Assembly: GCF_024199795.1 (NCBI RefSeq)
Contig: NZ_JANADK010000001.1
Location: 992,001-1,056,000, forward strand
Direction of reading: 5' to 3'
Source of the DNA: Bradyrhizobium sp. CCGB01
GTDB lineage: Bacteria; Pseudomonadota; Alphaproteobacteria; Rhizobiales; Xanthobacteraceae
Length of the DNA stretch: 64,000 bases
Each line of letters starts with the position of its first letter. Position 1 is the stretch's first letter. A program made the position numbers and the translations under genes. The notes under the pieces are model-generated. The model saw only the letters and a list, made by a program, of their open reading frames with translations, was not told the DNA's origin and did not search any database. Of this stretch, positions 7,788 through 18,500 are shown piece by piece.

Positions 7788-10001
7788 TCAGGCAGCCGCC
7801 TTCTTCGGCGCGAAGCGGCCGTAGAAGGTTTCTCCCTTTGCAGCCATCTCTTCGAGAAGTTTCGGCGGGGTGAAGCGCGAGCCGTACTTCGCCTCCAGCT
7901 TGTGGCAGAGCTCGACGAACGTCTTCGTGCCCATGAAGTCGATGTAGGACAGCGTGCCGCCCGTGAACGGTGCGAAGCCGAAGCCGAGGATCGAGCCGAC
8001 ATCCGCCTCGCGCGGATCGGTGATGACGTGGTCCTCGACCGTGCGCGCGGCTTCCACCGCCTGCACCACCAGGAAGCGCTGCTTCAGCTCCTCGATGTCG
8101 AGCGTGTCAGGATCGAGCTGCTTCGGCTGCAGCGCGGACAGGCCCGGCCATAGGCTCTTCTGACCCTTGCCCTTCTCGGGATAGTCATAGAAGCCCTTGC
8201 TGTTCTTGCGGCCGAGACGACCCTGGTTCTCGACCATCTCCACCATCAGCTTCTTCTGATCGGGGTTGATGGCGTTGGGGCCGAGATCGGCTTCCGTCGC
8301 CTTCATGATCTTGAGGCCGAGGTCGAGTGCGACTTCGTCCGAGAGCGAGAGCGGGCCGACCGGCATGCCGGCCATCTTGGCGCAGTTCTCGATCATCGCG
8401 GGTGGCACGCCCTCCAGGAACATCTCGTTGCCTTCGGCGACATAGCGGCCGACGCAGCGATTGGCGAAGAAGCCTCTGGAGTCGTTGACGACGATCGGCG
8501 TCTTGCCGATCTGCCGGACGTAGTCGAGCGCGGTCGCGAGCGCGACATCGCCGGTGTTCTTGCCGAGGATGATCTCGACCAGCATCATCTTCTCGACCGG
8601 CGAGAAGAAGTGGATGCCGACGAACTTGCCCTGGTCCTTGAAGCTCTCTGCGAGCGAAGTGATCGGCAGCGTCGAGGTGTTCGACGCGAAGATCACGTCC
8701 GGCTTCATATGCTGCTGCGCCTTGGCGAAGGTATCGGCCTTGACCTTGCGATCCTCGAACACGGCCTCGATGACGAGGTCGACGTCCTTCAGTGCGGCAT
8801 AGTCGGCGGTCGGCGTGATGCGCGCGAGCAGGGCTTCCGCATCGGTGGGCTTGGCGCGGCCCTTCTTGATCTGCTCCTCGATCACCTTCTGGGCATGCGC
8901 CTTGCCCTTATCGGCGCTCTCCTGGTCGCGGTCGATCAGGACCACGTCGAGGCCGGCGCGGGCCGAGACGTAGCCGACGCTCGCGCCCATGAAGCCGGCG
9001 CCGATCACGGCGATCTTCTTCACCTTGGTGGGAGCAACGTCCTTCGGACGGCGCGCGCCCTTGTTGAGCTCCTGCATCGACAGGAACAGGCTGCGGATCA
9101 TCGCGGCCGCTTCCTTCGAGCGCAGCACGGACGTGAAGTAGCGCGACTCGACGCGTAGCGCCGCGTCGATCGGCAGCTGGAGGCCTTCATAGACGCAGCT
9201 CATGATCGCGCGCGCGGCTGGATAGTTGTCGTAGGTCTCGCGGCGATAGATCGCGTTGCCGGCCGGGAACATCATCATGCCGGTCTTGGAGAACACCGGA
9301 CCGCCCGGCAGCTTGAAACCCTTCTCGTCCCACGGCGCGACGGCCTTGCCGCCGCCCTTGATCCAATCCTTCGCCGCCTTGACCAGGTCAGCGGCGGGCA
9401 CGACGGCATGAATGAGGTTCAGCGCCTTGGCCTTCTCGACCGTAACGGGATCGCCCTTGAGCAGGATCGTCATCGCGTCCTGCGGCGGCACCAGGCGCGG
9501 CACGCGCTGCGTGCCACCGGCGCCGGGGAACAGGCCGACCTTGACTTCGGGCAGGCCGAGCCGCGTCTTGGGATTCTCCGCCGCCACGCGATAGTGGCAG
9601 CACAGCGTGATCTCGAAACCGCCACCGAGCGCGAGGCCGTTGATCGCGGCCGCCCACGGCTTGCCTGAGGTTTCGATTGAGCGCAGCACCTGCGAAAAGC
9701 GCCGGCTCTGCTCGAACAGCATCTGGTTCGCCGCGGTCTCGCCTTGCTCCTTGAGGACCTTGGCATAGGCCTGGTTCATGCCTTCGAGCATCGACAGGTC
9801 GGCGCCGGCGCAGAACGCTTCCTTGGCGGAGGTGATGACGACGCCCTTCACCGCGGCATCGGCCGTGGTTTCCTTGACGATCGCGTCGAGCTCGCTGGTC
9901 GAGGTCTCGTCGAGCACGTTCATCGAACGGCCCGGGATGTCCCAGGTGACGAGCGCGATGCCGTCGGAATCGGTCTCAACCTTGAAGTTCTTGTAAGCCA
10001 T
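7788..10001 (-). CDS. fadB: Fatty-acid oxidation multifunctional protein (enoyl-CoA hydratase / 3-hydroxyacyl-CoA dehydrogenase)
   Basis: This 737-residue bifunctional enzyme catalyses hydration of enoyl-CoA and NAD-dependent oxidation of 3-hydroxyacyl-CoA in beta-oxidation. The N-terminal crotonase domain (residues 1 to about 190) carries [17 protein letters not shown] and the oxyanion-hole segment [18 protein letters not shown] Rossmann domain starts near residue 330 ([19 protein letters not shown]), and the 3HCDH C-terminal domains include the catalytic-His region [17 protein letters not shown] and NRCVGRY. It is the last gene of an operon with acyl-CoA dehydrogenase and thiolase genes upstream, which together form a complete beta-oxidation cycle. 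Whether it is nearer to FadB or FadJ cannot be decided by eye. Confidence 0.93.
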   Translation of the reverse strand: MAYKNFKVETDSDGIALVTWDIPGRSMNVLDETSTSELDAIVKETTADAAVKGVVITSAKEAFCAGADLSMLEGMNQAYAKVLKEQGETAANQMLFEQSRRFSQVLRSIETSGKPWAAAINGLALGGGFEITLCCHYRVAAENPKTRLGLPEVKVGLFPGAGGTQRVPRLVPPQDAMTILLKGDPVTVEKAKALNLIHAVVPAADLVKAAKDWIKGGGKAVAPWDEKGFKLPGGPVFSKTGMMMFPAGNAIYRRETYDNYPAARAIMSCVYEGLQLPIDAALRVESRYFTSVLRSKEAAAMIRSLFLSMQELNKGARRPKDVAPTKVKKIAVIGAGFMGASVGYVSARAGLDVVLIDRDQESADKGKAHAQKVIEEQIKKGRAKPTDAEALLARITPTADYAALKDVDLVIEAVFEDRKVKADTFAKAQQHMKPDVIFASNTSTLPITSLAESFKDQGKFVGIHFFSPVEKMMLVEIILGKNTGDVALATALDYVRQIGKTPIVVNDSRGFFANRCVGRYVAEGNEMFLEGVPPAMIENCAKMAGMPVGPLSLSDEVALDLGLKIMKATEADLGPNAINPDQKKLMVEMVENQGRLGRKNSKGFYDYPEKGKGQKSLWPGLSALQPKQLDPDTLDIEELKQRFLVVQAVEAARTVEDHVITDPREADVGSILGFGFAPFTGGTLSYIDFMGTKTFVELCHKLEAKYGSRFTPPKLLEEMAAKGETFYGRFAPKKAAA

Positions 10002-10057
10002 GTTGGTTGCTCCTCGGTGCCGCAGCCGATCTCAGGCGCGGCGGTTGATGGTGATCT

Positions 10058-10149
10058 CGTAGGGTGGGTTAGCCGAAGGCGTAACCCACCACTGTCTTCC
10101 TCCGCGGAAACAGACGAAGGTGGGTTACGCTTCGCTAACCCACCCTACG
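10058..10149. repeat. Palindromic intergenic repeat (GTAGGGTGGG family)
   Basis: The left arm begins CGTAGGGTGGGTTAGC and the right arm ends GCTAACCCACCCTACG. The arms are imperfect inverted complements of roughly 30 bases around a 30-base centre. The outer core recurs in the repeat at 46507-46609, also followed by GGCAGCT. It lies inside the beta-oxidation operon, between thiolase and fadB. Confidence 0.85.
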
Positions 10150-10157
10150 GCAGCTCG

Positions 10158-11366
<1,209 letters not shown>

Positions 11367-11435
11367 GGGAGCCTCCTGATTGCAGTTATTGGTGACGACC
11401 GGGGGGCGGTCGCGATCATTGGTGGGCGGAAATCC

Positions 11436-13226
11436 TCAGAAGGCTTCCGCCGGCAGTTCCATGATGGTGGCGCAGCCGGCCTGGATGCGCGCGAGATTGG
11501 CGGCGGTCTCCGGCAGCATGCGTTCCATGAAGAAGCGGCCGGTGACGAGCTTGGTCGAGAGATAGGGCGTTGCGCCGCTCTCGGCAATCTTGGCCTGGGT
11601 GACCTTCGCCATCTTCGCCCACATGTAGCCGAGCGCGACGAAGCCGAAGAGATGCAGGTAATCGGTGGCGGCAGCGCCGGCATTGTCCGGCTTGGCCATC
11701 GCGTTCTGCATCAGCCAGGTGGTGGCCTGCTGGAGATGGCCGAGCGAAGCCGAGAGCGGGGCGATGAAAGGCTTCATCGCCTCGTCGCCGCCATTCTCCT
11801 TGGCAAAGGCCATGACCTCGCCGAAGAACGCCATGATGGCGCGGCCGCCGTCGCGCGGCAGCTTGCGGCCGACGAGGTCGAGCGCCTGGATGCCGTTGGC
11901 GCCTTCATAGATCATCGCAATACGCGCATCGCGCACGAACTGCTCCATGCCCTGCTCGGCGATGTAGCCGTGGCCGCCATACATCTGCTGCGCCTGCACC
12001 GCGTTGGCGAAGCCGTAATCGGTGAGGAAGCCCTTCAGCACGGGGGTCATCAGGCCCATGTGGTCGTCGGCGGCCTGGCGGTCCTTGGGGTCCTCGGAAC
12101 GGTGTGCGACATCGCTTTTCAGCGCGGTCCACATCACGAAGGCGCGCGCGGCCTCGTTGAAGGCGCGGATCGAGAGCAGCGTGCGGCGCACGTCCGGATG
12201 CACGATGATCGGGTCGGCCTGCTTGTCCGGCGCCTTTGCGCCGGTGAGCGAACGGCCCTGGATGCGCTCGCGGGCATAGGCGACCGCGTTCTGATAGGCG
12301 ACCTCGGACTGCGCGAGACCCTGCACGGCGACGCCGAGGCGGGCCTCGTTCATCATCACGAACATGCCCTGCATGCCCTTGTTCTCTTCGCCGATCAGCC
12401 AGCCGGTGGCGCTGTCGTAGTTCATCACGCAGGTGGAATTGCCGTGGATGCCCATCTTGTGCTCGATCGAGCCGCACACGACGCCGTTGCGTGCGCCGAC
12501 CGAACCGTCGGCATTCACCAGGAATTTCGGCACCACGAACAGCGACACGCCCTTGATGCCGGCGGGTGCGCCCTCGATGCGGGCGAGCACGAGGTGGATG
12601 ATGTTGGGGGCGAGGTCATGCTCGCCGGCCGAGATGAAGATCTTGGTGCCCGTGATCTTGAAGCTGCCGTCGGCCTGGCGGACCGCCTTGGTGCGGAGCA
12701 TGCCGAGATCGGTGCCGCAATGCGGCTCGGTCAGGTTCATGGTGCCGGTCCATTCGCCGGCCACCATCTTCGGCACGTAGGTCTGCTTCTGCTCGGGCGT
12801 GCCGTGCACCAGGAGGGCCGCAGTCGCGCCCATGGTGAGGCCGCCATACATCGAGAACGCCATGTTGGCGGAGATCTGGAATTCGTTGACCGCCTGGCTC
12901 AGCGTCACCGGCAGGCCCTGGCCGCCAAACTCCTGTGGTGCAGAGAGACCGAGCCAGCCGCCCTCGGCGACTTGCTTGAAAGCGTCCTTGAAACCCTTCG
13001 GCGTGGTGACGCTGCCGTCGTCGGCACGCTTGCAGCCTTCGAGATCGCCGACGCGGTTGAGTGGCTGAAGCACCTCTTCCGCGAGCTTCGCGGCTTCGCC
13101 GAGGATGGCTTCGCGCACGTCGCTCGACGCATCGGAGAAGCCGGCCAGATTGTCGTAGCGATCGATCTGGAAGACGTCGTTGAGCAGGAAGTTCACGTCT
13201 TCTACGGGGGCTTTATAGATCGGCAT
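11436..13226 (-). CDS. Acyl-CoA dehydrogenase (long form, with C-terminal extra domain)
   Basis: This 596-residue FAD enzyme introduces the 2,3-double bond into acyl-CoA and passes electrons to ETF. The family motifs MNLTEPHCGTDLGMLRTKA and SAGEHDLAPNIIHLVLAR are visible in the middle region. QMYGGHGYIAEQGMEQFVRD and IYEGANGIQALDLVGRKL close the catalytic domain; the Glu in IYEGANG is the expected catalytic-base position for this subfamily. The protein is longer than the 380-residue short-chain enzymes and has the extra C-terminal helical domain of the about 600-residue bacterial group. It starts the core of the thiolase/fadB operon, one gene after an NTF2-like protein. Confidence 0.93.
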   Translation of the reverse strand: MPIYKAPVEDVNFLLNDVFQIDRYDNLAGFSDASSDVREAILGEAAKLAEEVLQPLNRVGDLEGCKRADDGSVTTPKGFKDAFKQVAEGGWLGLSAPQEFGGQGLPVTLSQAVNEFQISANMAFSMYGGLTMGATAALLVHGTPEQKQTYVPKMVAGEWTGTMNLTEPHCGTDLGMLRTKAVRQADGSFKITGTKIFISAGEHDLAPNIIHLVLARIEGAPAGIKGVSLFVVPKFLVNADGSVGARNGVVCGSIEHKMGIHGNSTCVMNYDSATGWLIGEENKGMQGMFVMMNEARLGVAVQGLAQSEVAYQNAVAYARERIQGRSLTGAKAPDKQADPIIVHPDVRRTLLSIRAFNEAARAFVMWTALKSDVAHRSEDPKDRQAADDHMGLMTPVLKGFLTDYGFANAVQAQQMYGGHGYIAEQGMEQFVRDARIAMIYEGANGIQALDLVGRKLPRDGGRAIMAFFGEVMAFAKENGGDEAMKPFIAPLSASLGHLQQATTWLMQNAMAKPDNAGAAATDYLHLFGFVALGYMWAKMAKVTQAKIAESGATPYLSTKLVTGRFFMERMLPETAANLARIQAGCATIMELPAEAF

Positions 13227-13282
13227 GGCGTTCTCCCGGCATCAGCCTTGAAGTCATTGCGTCTTGAGGTGATGATGTTGGC

Positions 13283-13666
13283 TTATGATTGGGCGGCAAG
13301 CTGCTCCGCCATCAGGCGATGCAGCATGTTGATCGCCTTGAGCGGACGCACCATCACCTTGAAATGGGTGATGCGCCCCTCGGCATCGAAAGTGATGATG
13401 TCGACACCGTTGATCTCGATGCCGTCGATGACATTCTTGAATTCGAGCACGGCGCCGTTGGCGCTTCGCCACTCGCCGACATAGCTGAAGCCGGGACCGC
13501 CGAGCACCTTCTCGGCGCTCGCGAGATATTTGAAGGTGATGTCGCGGCCGCGTTGCGGCGAGTGCACGACGGGGCTTTCGAACACGGCATCAGGATGGAG
13601 CAGGTCCCACAGCGCTTTGCTGTCGTGGGACTTCATGAAGGCGTACCAGGAATCGAGGCCGGTCAT
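13283..13666 (-). CDS. NTF2/SnoaL-like protein
   Basis: The 127-residue protein has the cone-shaped NTF2-like fold, suggested by an N-terminal helix with SWYAFMKSHDSKALWDLLHPDAVF, a FKYLASAEKVLG helix and the terminal strand IDIITFDAEGRITHFKVMVRP-type pattern. Members bind small hydrophobic ligands or act as isomerases or dehydratases. Its position as first gene of the beta-oxidation operon (56 bases before the dehydrogenase) suggests a role in acyl-CoA or lipid metabolism, but the substrate is unknown. It diverges from the PadR regulator. Confidence 0.82.
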   Translation of the reverse strand: MTGLDSWYAFMKSHDSKALWDLLHPDAVFESPVVHSPQRGRDITFKYLASAEKVLGGPGFSYVGEWRSANGAVLEFKNVIDGIEINGVDIITFDAEGRITHFKVMVRPLKAINMLHRLMAEQLAAQS

Positions 13667-13792
13667 TGTCAGGATGCCTCCCTAGATCAAGGCCATGCAA
13701 AAAACTCGAAAACAACCCCATGCACAGTAGCGAGGAGTTTGATTTCGCTCGGTTTTTGGGGTCGGGTTTTAAGCCCCGACCTTCGGTCACCT

Positions 13793-13831
13793 CATATGCA
13801 TATTGACGCATATGCACCAATGCGCATAAAG
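13793..13831 (+). promoter_or_regulatory. PadR promoter/operator palindromes
   Basis: An inverted repeat TGCATAT (13797-13803) / ATATGCA (13810-13816) is followed by an ATGCGCAT palindrome (13820-13827). A TTGACG element (13803-13808) is embedded in it, with an ATAAAG-like -10 17 bases on (13826-13831). The ATGCAT-type symmetry fits known PadR operators, and overlap with the promoter suggests autorepression and control of the divergent beta-oxidation operon. This is inference from symmetry and position. Confidence 0.6.
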
Positions 13832-13872
13832 TCAAGTCAATTGGTCGGGACCTCTAGAAGGGAGCTGGTGCC

Positions 13873-14463
13873 ATGGCGCTGGGCGACGCAATCCTCGCAT
13901 GCCTGACGGAACGTCCGATGACGGGCTACGAGCTTGCCAAGACGTTCGACTCCTCGATCGGCTTCTTCTGGAAGGCCGATCACCAGCAGATCTACCGCGA
14001 GCTCTCCAAGCTGCGCGACCGCGGCTACATCCAGGGCCGCGAGGTCGTACAGTCCGGCAAACCCAATAAACTCATCTATACGCTGACTCCCGAAGGCCGA
14101 ACAGCGCTGCGGCACTGGGCCGCGCGACCGAGCACGCCGCCCTCGATCAAGGACGACCTGCTGGTGCGGCTGCATGCACTCGACAGCATCGACATCGAGC
14201 CCATGCGCACCGATCTGATGGCCCGGCTGGAGCACCATCGCGACCGGCACGAAAATTACGAGCGCATCCTCAAGAAGCGTTTTCCGGAGGGCACCGCGTC
14301 GGGCGTGCTCGACCTCGGTAATTTGCTGCTGCTTCAGCTCGGCGCGCGGCACGAGCAAATGGTGGCCGATTTCTGCGAGGAGGCGCTCGAAGCGCTATCG
14401 GCGATGAGCGGCAAGGGCACGGTGGTCCCGCTGGACGAGAACAAGCGCGAAGGGAAGGGCTAG
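13873..14463 (+). CDS. PadR-family transcriptional regulator
   Basis: This 196-residue protein is a winged-helix repressor. The N-terminal PadR domain (about 1-85) shows the hallmark LTERPMTGYELAKTF, YRELSKLRDRGYIQGR and KLIYTLTPEGRTALRHW. The C-terminal helical region (about 95-180) resembles the dimerising Vir-activation-like domain. A GAAGGGAG ribosome binding site precedes the ATG. It diverges from the NTF2/acyl-CoA dehydrogenase/thiolase/fadB operon with palindromes in between, so it likely represses that operon and itself; a CoA thioester or related lipid would be a logical inducer, which is inference. Confidence 0.9.
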   Translation: MALGDAILACLTERPMTGYELAKTFDSSIGFFWKADHQQIYRELSKLRDRGYIQGREVVQSGKPNKLIYTLTPEGRTALRHWAARPSTPPSIKDDLLVRLHALDSIDIEPMRTDLMARLEHHRDRHENYERILKKRFPEGTASGVLDLGNLLLLQLGARHEQMVADFCEEALEALSAMSGKGTVVPLDENKREGKG

Positions 14464-14475
14464 TTCGTCCGCCCC

Positions 14476-15225
14476 TTAGTACTTCGTGACAACCGGCCTT
14501 TCCCAATTGAAGCGGACGTTCACACCGGCGCGGACGATGTCATCCGTCAGCCTGACGTCGCGCGTGACCGCGCCGCTGATCGGCGGATCGACATACCGTT
14601 TGCTGCCGAAATCGACGTGCAGATACTCGAGCTTGAGGCTCACGGCGCCCCAGGTATCGACGTAGGCCGCCCATTCGCCCCCGAGGCCGGCGGCCAGGCC
14701 CGTACGGGTCTGGGAACTGGTGACCTGCGCCACCTGGTTGGACACAGTGACTTCGGTCCCGGCGAAGGCGACCCCCGCGGTGCCATAGATCAGGAGCTGA
14801 TCAAGCGCATAGCCGACGCGGCCGCGGAACGTGTCGATCCACTTCTCCCGCGTGCCGCTCGCTACCCCGACGTTGAAGGGCGGCAGGTCCTGTGCCCGGC
14901 CGCGCTGGTTGGTCCAGGACACGTCGTTCTCGAAGCCGAGGACGGTCTTTTCGATCTGGAAATCGCAGCCGAAGGCTCCGCCCGCGACGGCGGCACCGCT
15001 GAGATTGAACGTGCCTGTTATCGTCGGCCCGGAGACGTCGCCGGCGCGCGCGACATGCTCGCTCTTGCCCCAGTTGCCACCGCCCTGGATGCCGACATAG
15101 CAGGCGGTCCAGTTGTATCCCGCGGGCGCCGCTGCCTTCGCCGCGGTCGCTGCCGCCGGGGCATCGGCGGCCACAGCGTGCGATGCCAGTCCGGCCACCA
15201 TCGCGGCCACGAGCAACCTTTTCAT
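14476..15225 (-). CDS. Outer-membrane beta-barrel protein (Omp25/porin-like family)
   Basis: The product is 249 residues from the ATG at 15225; a TTG four codons upstream is less likely. A signal peptide (MKRLLVAAMVAGLASHAVAAD) is followed by an Ala-rich spacer and the motif NWTACYVGIQGGGNWG, typical of rhizobial/Brucella Omp25-Omp31-type small barrels. Alternating beta-strand patterns, WIDTFRGRVGYALDQLLIYGTAGVAFAG and the terminal strand RAGVNVRFNWERPVVTKY are consistent with an eight-stranded barrel. Such proteins are abundant structural outer-membrane components. It is convergent with the PadR gene. Confidence 0.88.
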   Translation of the reverse strand: MKRLLVAAMVAGLASHAVAADAPAAATAAKAAAPAGYNWTACYVGIQGGGNWGKSEHVARAGDVSGPTITGTFNLSGAAVAGGAFGCDFQIEKTVLGFENDVSWTNQRGRAQDLPPFNVGVASGTREKWIDTFRGRVGYALDQLLIYGTAGVAFAGTEVTVSNQVAQVTSSQTRTGLAAGLGGEWAAYVDTWGAVSLKLEYLHVDFGSKRYVDPPISGAVTRDVRLTDDIVRAGVNVRFNWERPVVTKY

Positions 15226-15546
15226 GTCAGCCAACAATCCAGTCAGGCAAGAACCCGCCCGTGGATCGGGCCGTTCTTATCCCTTGTGAGACGTGCGGAC
15301 GCGATGGCTGGCGAAATCTTTGTCGGGGCGGGGGGCCGGGCGGCGGCCACGGGCGCTGGAGCGGGTTCCCGCCGCCCAACTTTAAGACACCGGCGACGCG
15401 TTCCTTAACCCGTTATTTACCGTAACAGGAAAAAGTCGGTTTTCGAGGCAGACGACCCGCGCCAAATCCGATTGTCTTTGCAACCGGCACGCGAGGGAAG
15501 GCTGGAGGCGCCGGGTGGGGCGCCGAAGTCGGAACCGGACAGAGTC
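15226..15546. other. Divergent promoter region, outer-membrane gene / Sel1-repeat gene
   Basis: This 321-base spacer separates the barrel gene from the large Sel1-repeat gene. I see no small gene with a plausible ribosome binding site in it and no strong hairpin. It most likely holds the two outward promoters. The stretch TTAACCCGTTATTTACCGTAA near 15405-15426 is the most AT-rich part. Confidence 0.5.
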
Positions 15547-18500
15547 ATGAATTCGCGCGTATCGTGGAGTGTTGACGGCATCGATCCATCCGTCAGGGAG
15601 CGGGCCGAAGCTGCTGCGCGTCGTGCCGGCATGTCACTCAACGATTGGCTGAACTCCACGCTCGGCGAGACTGCCGCGCCGAACTTTCGCGGACCTTACG
15701 ACCAGCGTCCGCAAGCCCCGAACGTTCCGAGCCAGGAAGCCCGCGAAGTCGCCGACATCCACCAGCGGCTCGACGCGATCACCCAGCAGATCGAACGGAT
15801 TTCGAAGCCCGCGCCGCGTCAGGACGCCGCGCGCGAGAAGGACGTCTCGCGCGAGCAGGGCGTCGCGCGCCAGCTCAACGACGCGATCTCGCGGCTCGAT
15901 GCACGGCTGTCGCAAATCTCCCGTCCGCAGCAGCCTCAGGCGCCGCGGCCGGCACCGGCCCCCGTTGAAACGCGGCAGCGCCAGGCCGATGTGGTCGAGC
16001 GCGCGGCTGCGCAGGTCTATCGCAATTCACCTCCCTTGAGCCCCGCGTCGTTCGACGTTGCCGTCGCCGAGATCACGGCACGGCAGAGCGAGCTCGACGG
16101 CTTTGCGCCGCGGCAGGTGCCGTCGCGCGCCGCGCCGTCGATTGCGCCGATGGCAGCTCCTTTCGCGCCCCCCATGACATCAATGGCGGCGCCGCCCGCG
16201 CCTGCCTACGCGCCACCGCAGCCGGGGCCGGATTTCTCGTCGCTCGAGCGCCATCTGCTCAAGATCACGAGCCAGATCGAGTCGCTCCAGCGCCCTGACA
16301 ATACCGAGCAGGCGATCAACGCTTTCCGCGGCGAGCTTGCCGAGATCCGCCACGCCATCACCGAGGCGATGCCGCGCCGCGCGATCGAATCGATCGAGAA
16401 CGAGATCCGCTCGCTGCATCGTCGCATCGACGAGACCCGCTCGTCCGGCTCCGACGGTCAGGTGCTGTCCAGCATCGAGCACGCGCTGTCCGACATCAAG
16501 CAGGTGCTGCGCACGCTGACGCCGGCCGAGCAGCTCACCGGCTATGACGAGGCGATCCGCAATCTCGGCGCCAAGCTCGATCTCATCCTGCGCGCCAATG
16601 ACGATCCCTCGACGGTGCGTCAGCTCGAAGGCGCGATCTCGGCGCTGCGCGGCATCGTCTCCAACGTCGCCTCCAACGAAGCGCTGGCACGCCTTTCGGA
16701 CGACGTGCAGCTGCTGTCGTCGAAGGTCGACCAGGTTACCCGCTCCTCGGGGCACGGCGACAGCTTTGCTGTGCTCGAGCAGCGCATCGCGGCACTCACC
16801 GCCGCGCTGGAAACGCGCGAGCGGCCGCAGCCGTCCGAGAGCACCGAGCATCTGGAAGCCGCGATCCGCGCGTTGTCGGACCGTTTCGACCGCATGCAGG
16901 TCGGCAACGATTCCGCATCGACGTTTGCGCATCTCGAACAGCGGGTCTCGTATCTGCTGGAGCGGATCGAAGCCGCCTCCGATCCGCGCAACGGTAATCT
17001 GAGCCGCGTCGAGGACGGGCTGCACGACATCCTCAGGCATCTCGAACGGCAGCAGGCGACCTATTCCGCGCTGGCCGAGAGCCGCAATTCGGCGCCGCCT
17101 TCAGATTCGGGAATGGTCGATCTCGTCAAGCGCGAGCTCTCCGACATTCGCTTCAGCCAGGCCGAGACCAACCGCAGCACCCAGGATTCGCTCGAGGCCG
17201 TGCACAGCGCGCTCGGCCATGTCGTCGATCGCCTCTCGATAATCGAGGGTGATCTGCGCGCGGTGCGCACGGCGCCGCAGGCACCTGCGCCGCAACCGAT
17301 GCCGATGGCTGCTCCGTTCGAGCCGCCGCCGATGGCGCGCGAACAGCGGCCGCAGCAACAGCAACCGAAATACGATCCGAAGCCTGAGCTGCCGAACCCG
17401 GCCGCCGCGCAACATCCGGCGCAGGGCGCCTTCGTCGCCGCGCCGCGCGAATTCCACGCCGCCGCCGTCGCGCCGCCGCCGGTGCCAACGGCGCCGCAGG
17501 TCGCGGCACCCTTGCCGCCGCGTGCGATCAGCGAGATCCTCGAGCCGCACACGGCGCCCGCGCGCGCCGCGCTCGCACCGGAATTGCCGCCGGATCATCC
17601 GCTCGAGCCGGGCACACGGCCAGGCGGCCGCGCCGCCACGCCGTCGGAGCGCATCGCCGCGTCTGAAAGCGCGATCAGCGAAATTCCCGCCGCGCCGAAG
17701 GAGCCGGTGTCGTCGTCGAGCTTCATCGCGGCCGCGCGCCGCGCCGCGCAGGCCGCCGCCGCACAGCCGGAAAAGCCGGTCCGCGGTGCCAAGGCGGCAG
17801 TCGCTGGCCGTGCCAGGGAGAAGGGCCAGGAAGGCGCCTCGACCATCACCTCGAAAATCCGTTCGCTGCTGGTCGGCGCGAGCGTGGTCGTGATCGTGCT
17901 CGGCACCTTCAAGATGGCCATGAACCTGCTCGATGGCGGCGGCCCGGCGCCGTCGCCGCAGGCCATGGAAAATTCGTCGCCCGCGCCCGCGCCGCAGGCT
18001 CCGCCGCCGGTCGAGACCAGGCCTGCCGCGCCCGAGCAGGTCACACCGTCGATGACCTCGCCGACGCCGATCGGAAAGCAGTCGCTGAATAATCCCGCAC
18101 CGGCTCCCATGGCGGGGTCGGGCAACTCGGCCTCGGTCGAGATCCCGCCAGCTCCCGCAACGCCACCTCCGCCTGCAGCGAGCAACGACGTCACCGGCGC
18201 GCTGTCGGGTGCGAGCCGCGCGAAGCTCGGCATGACCCAGGTGCCGCCGAGCGAGAAGCTCCCTGACGGCATCGGCGGTCCGGTGCTGCGCAGCGCCGCG
18301 ATGAAGGGCGATGCGACCGCGGCCTACGAGATCGGCGTGCGCTTTGCCGAGGGCAAGGGCGTCGCCGCGAACTACGACGAAGCCGCCAAATGGTATGACC
18401 GCGCGGCGCAGGCCGGCGTGGTGCCCGCGACCTTCCGCCTCGGCACGCTCTACGAGAAGGGCTTGGGGGTGAAGAAGGACGCCGACATCGCCCGCCGCTA

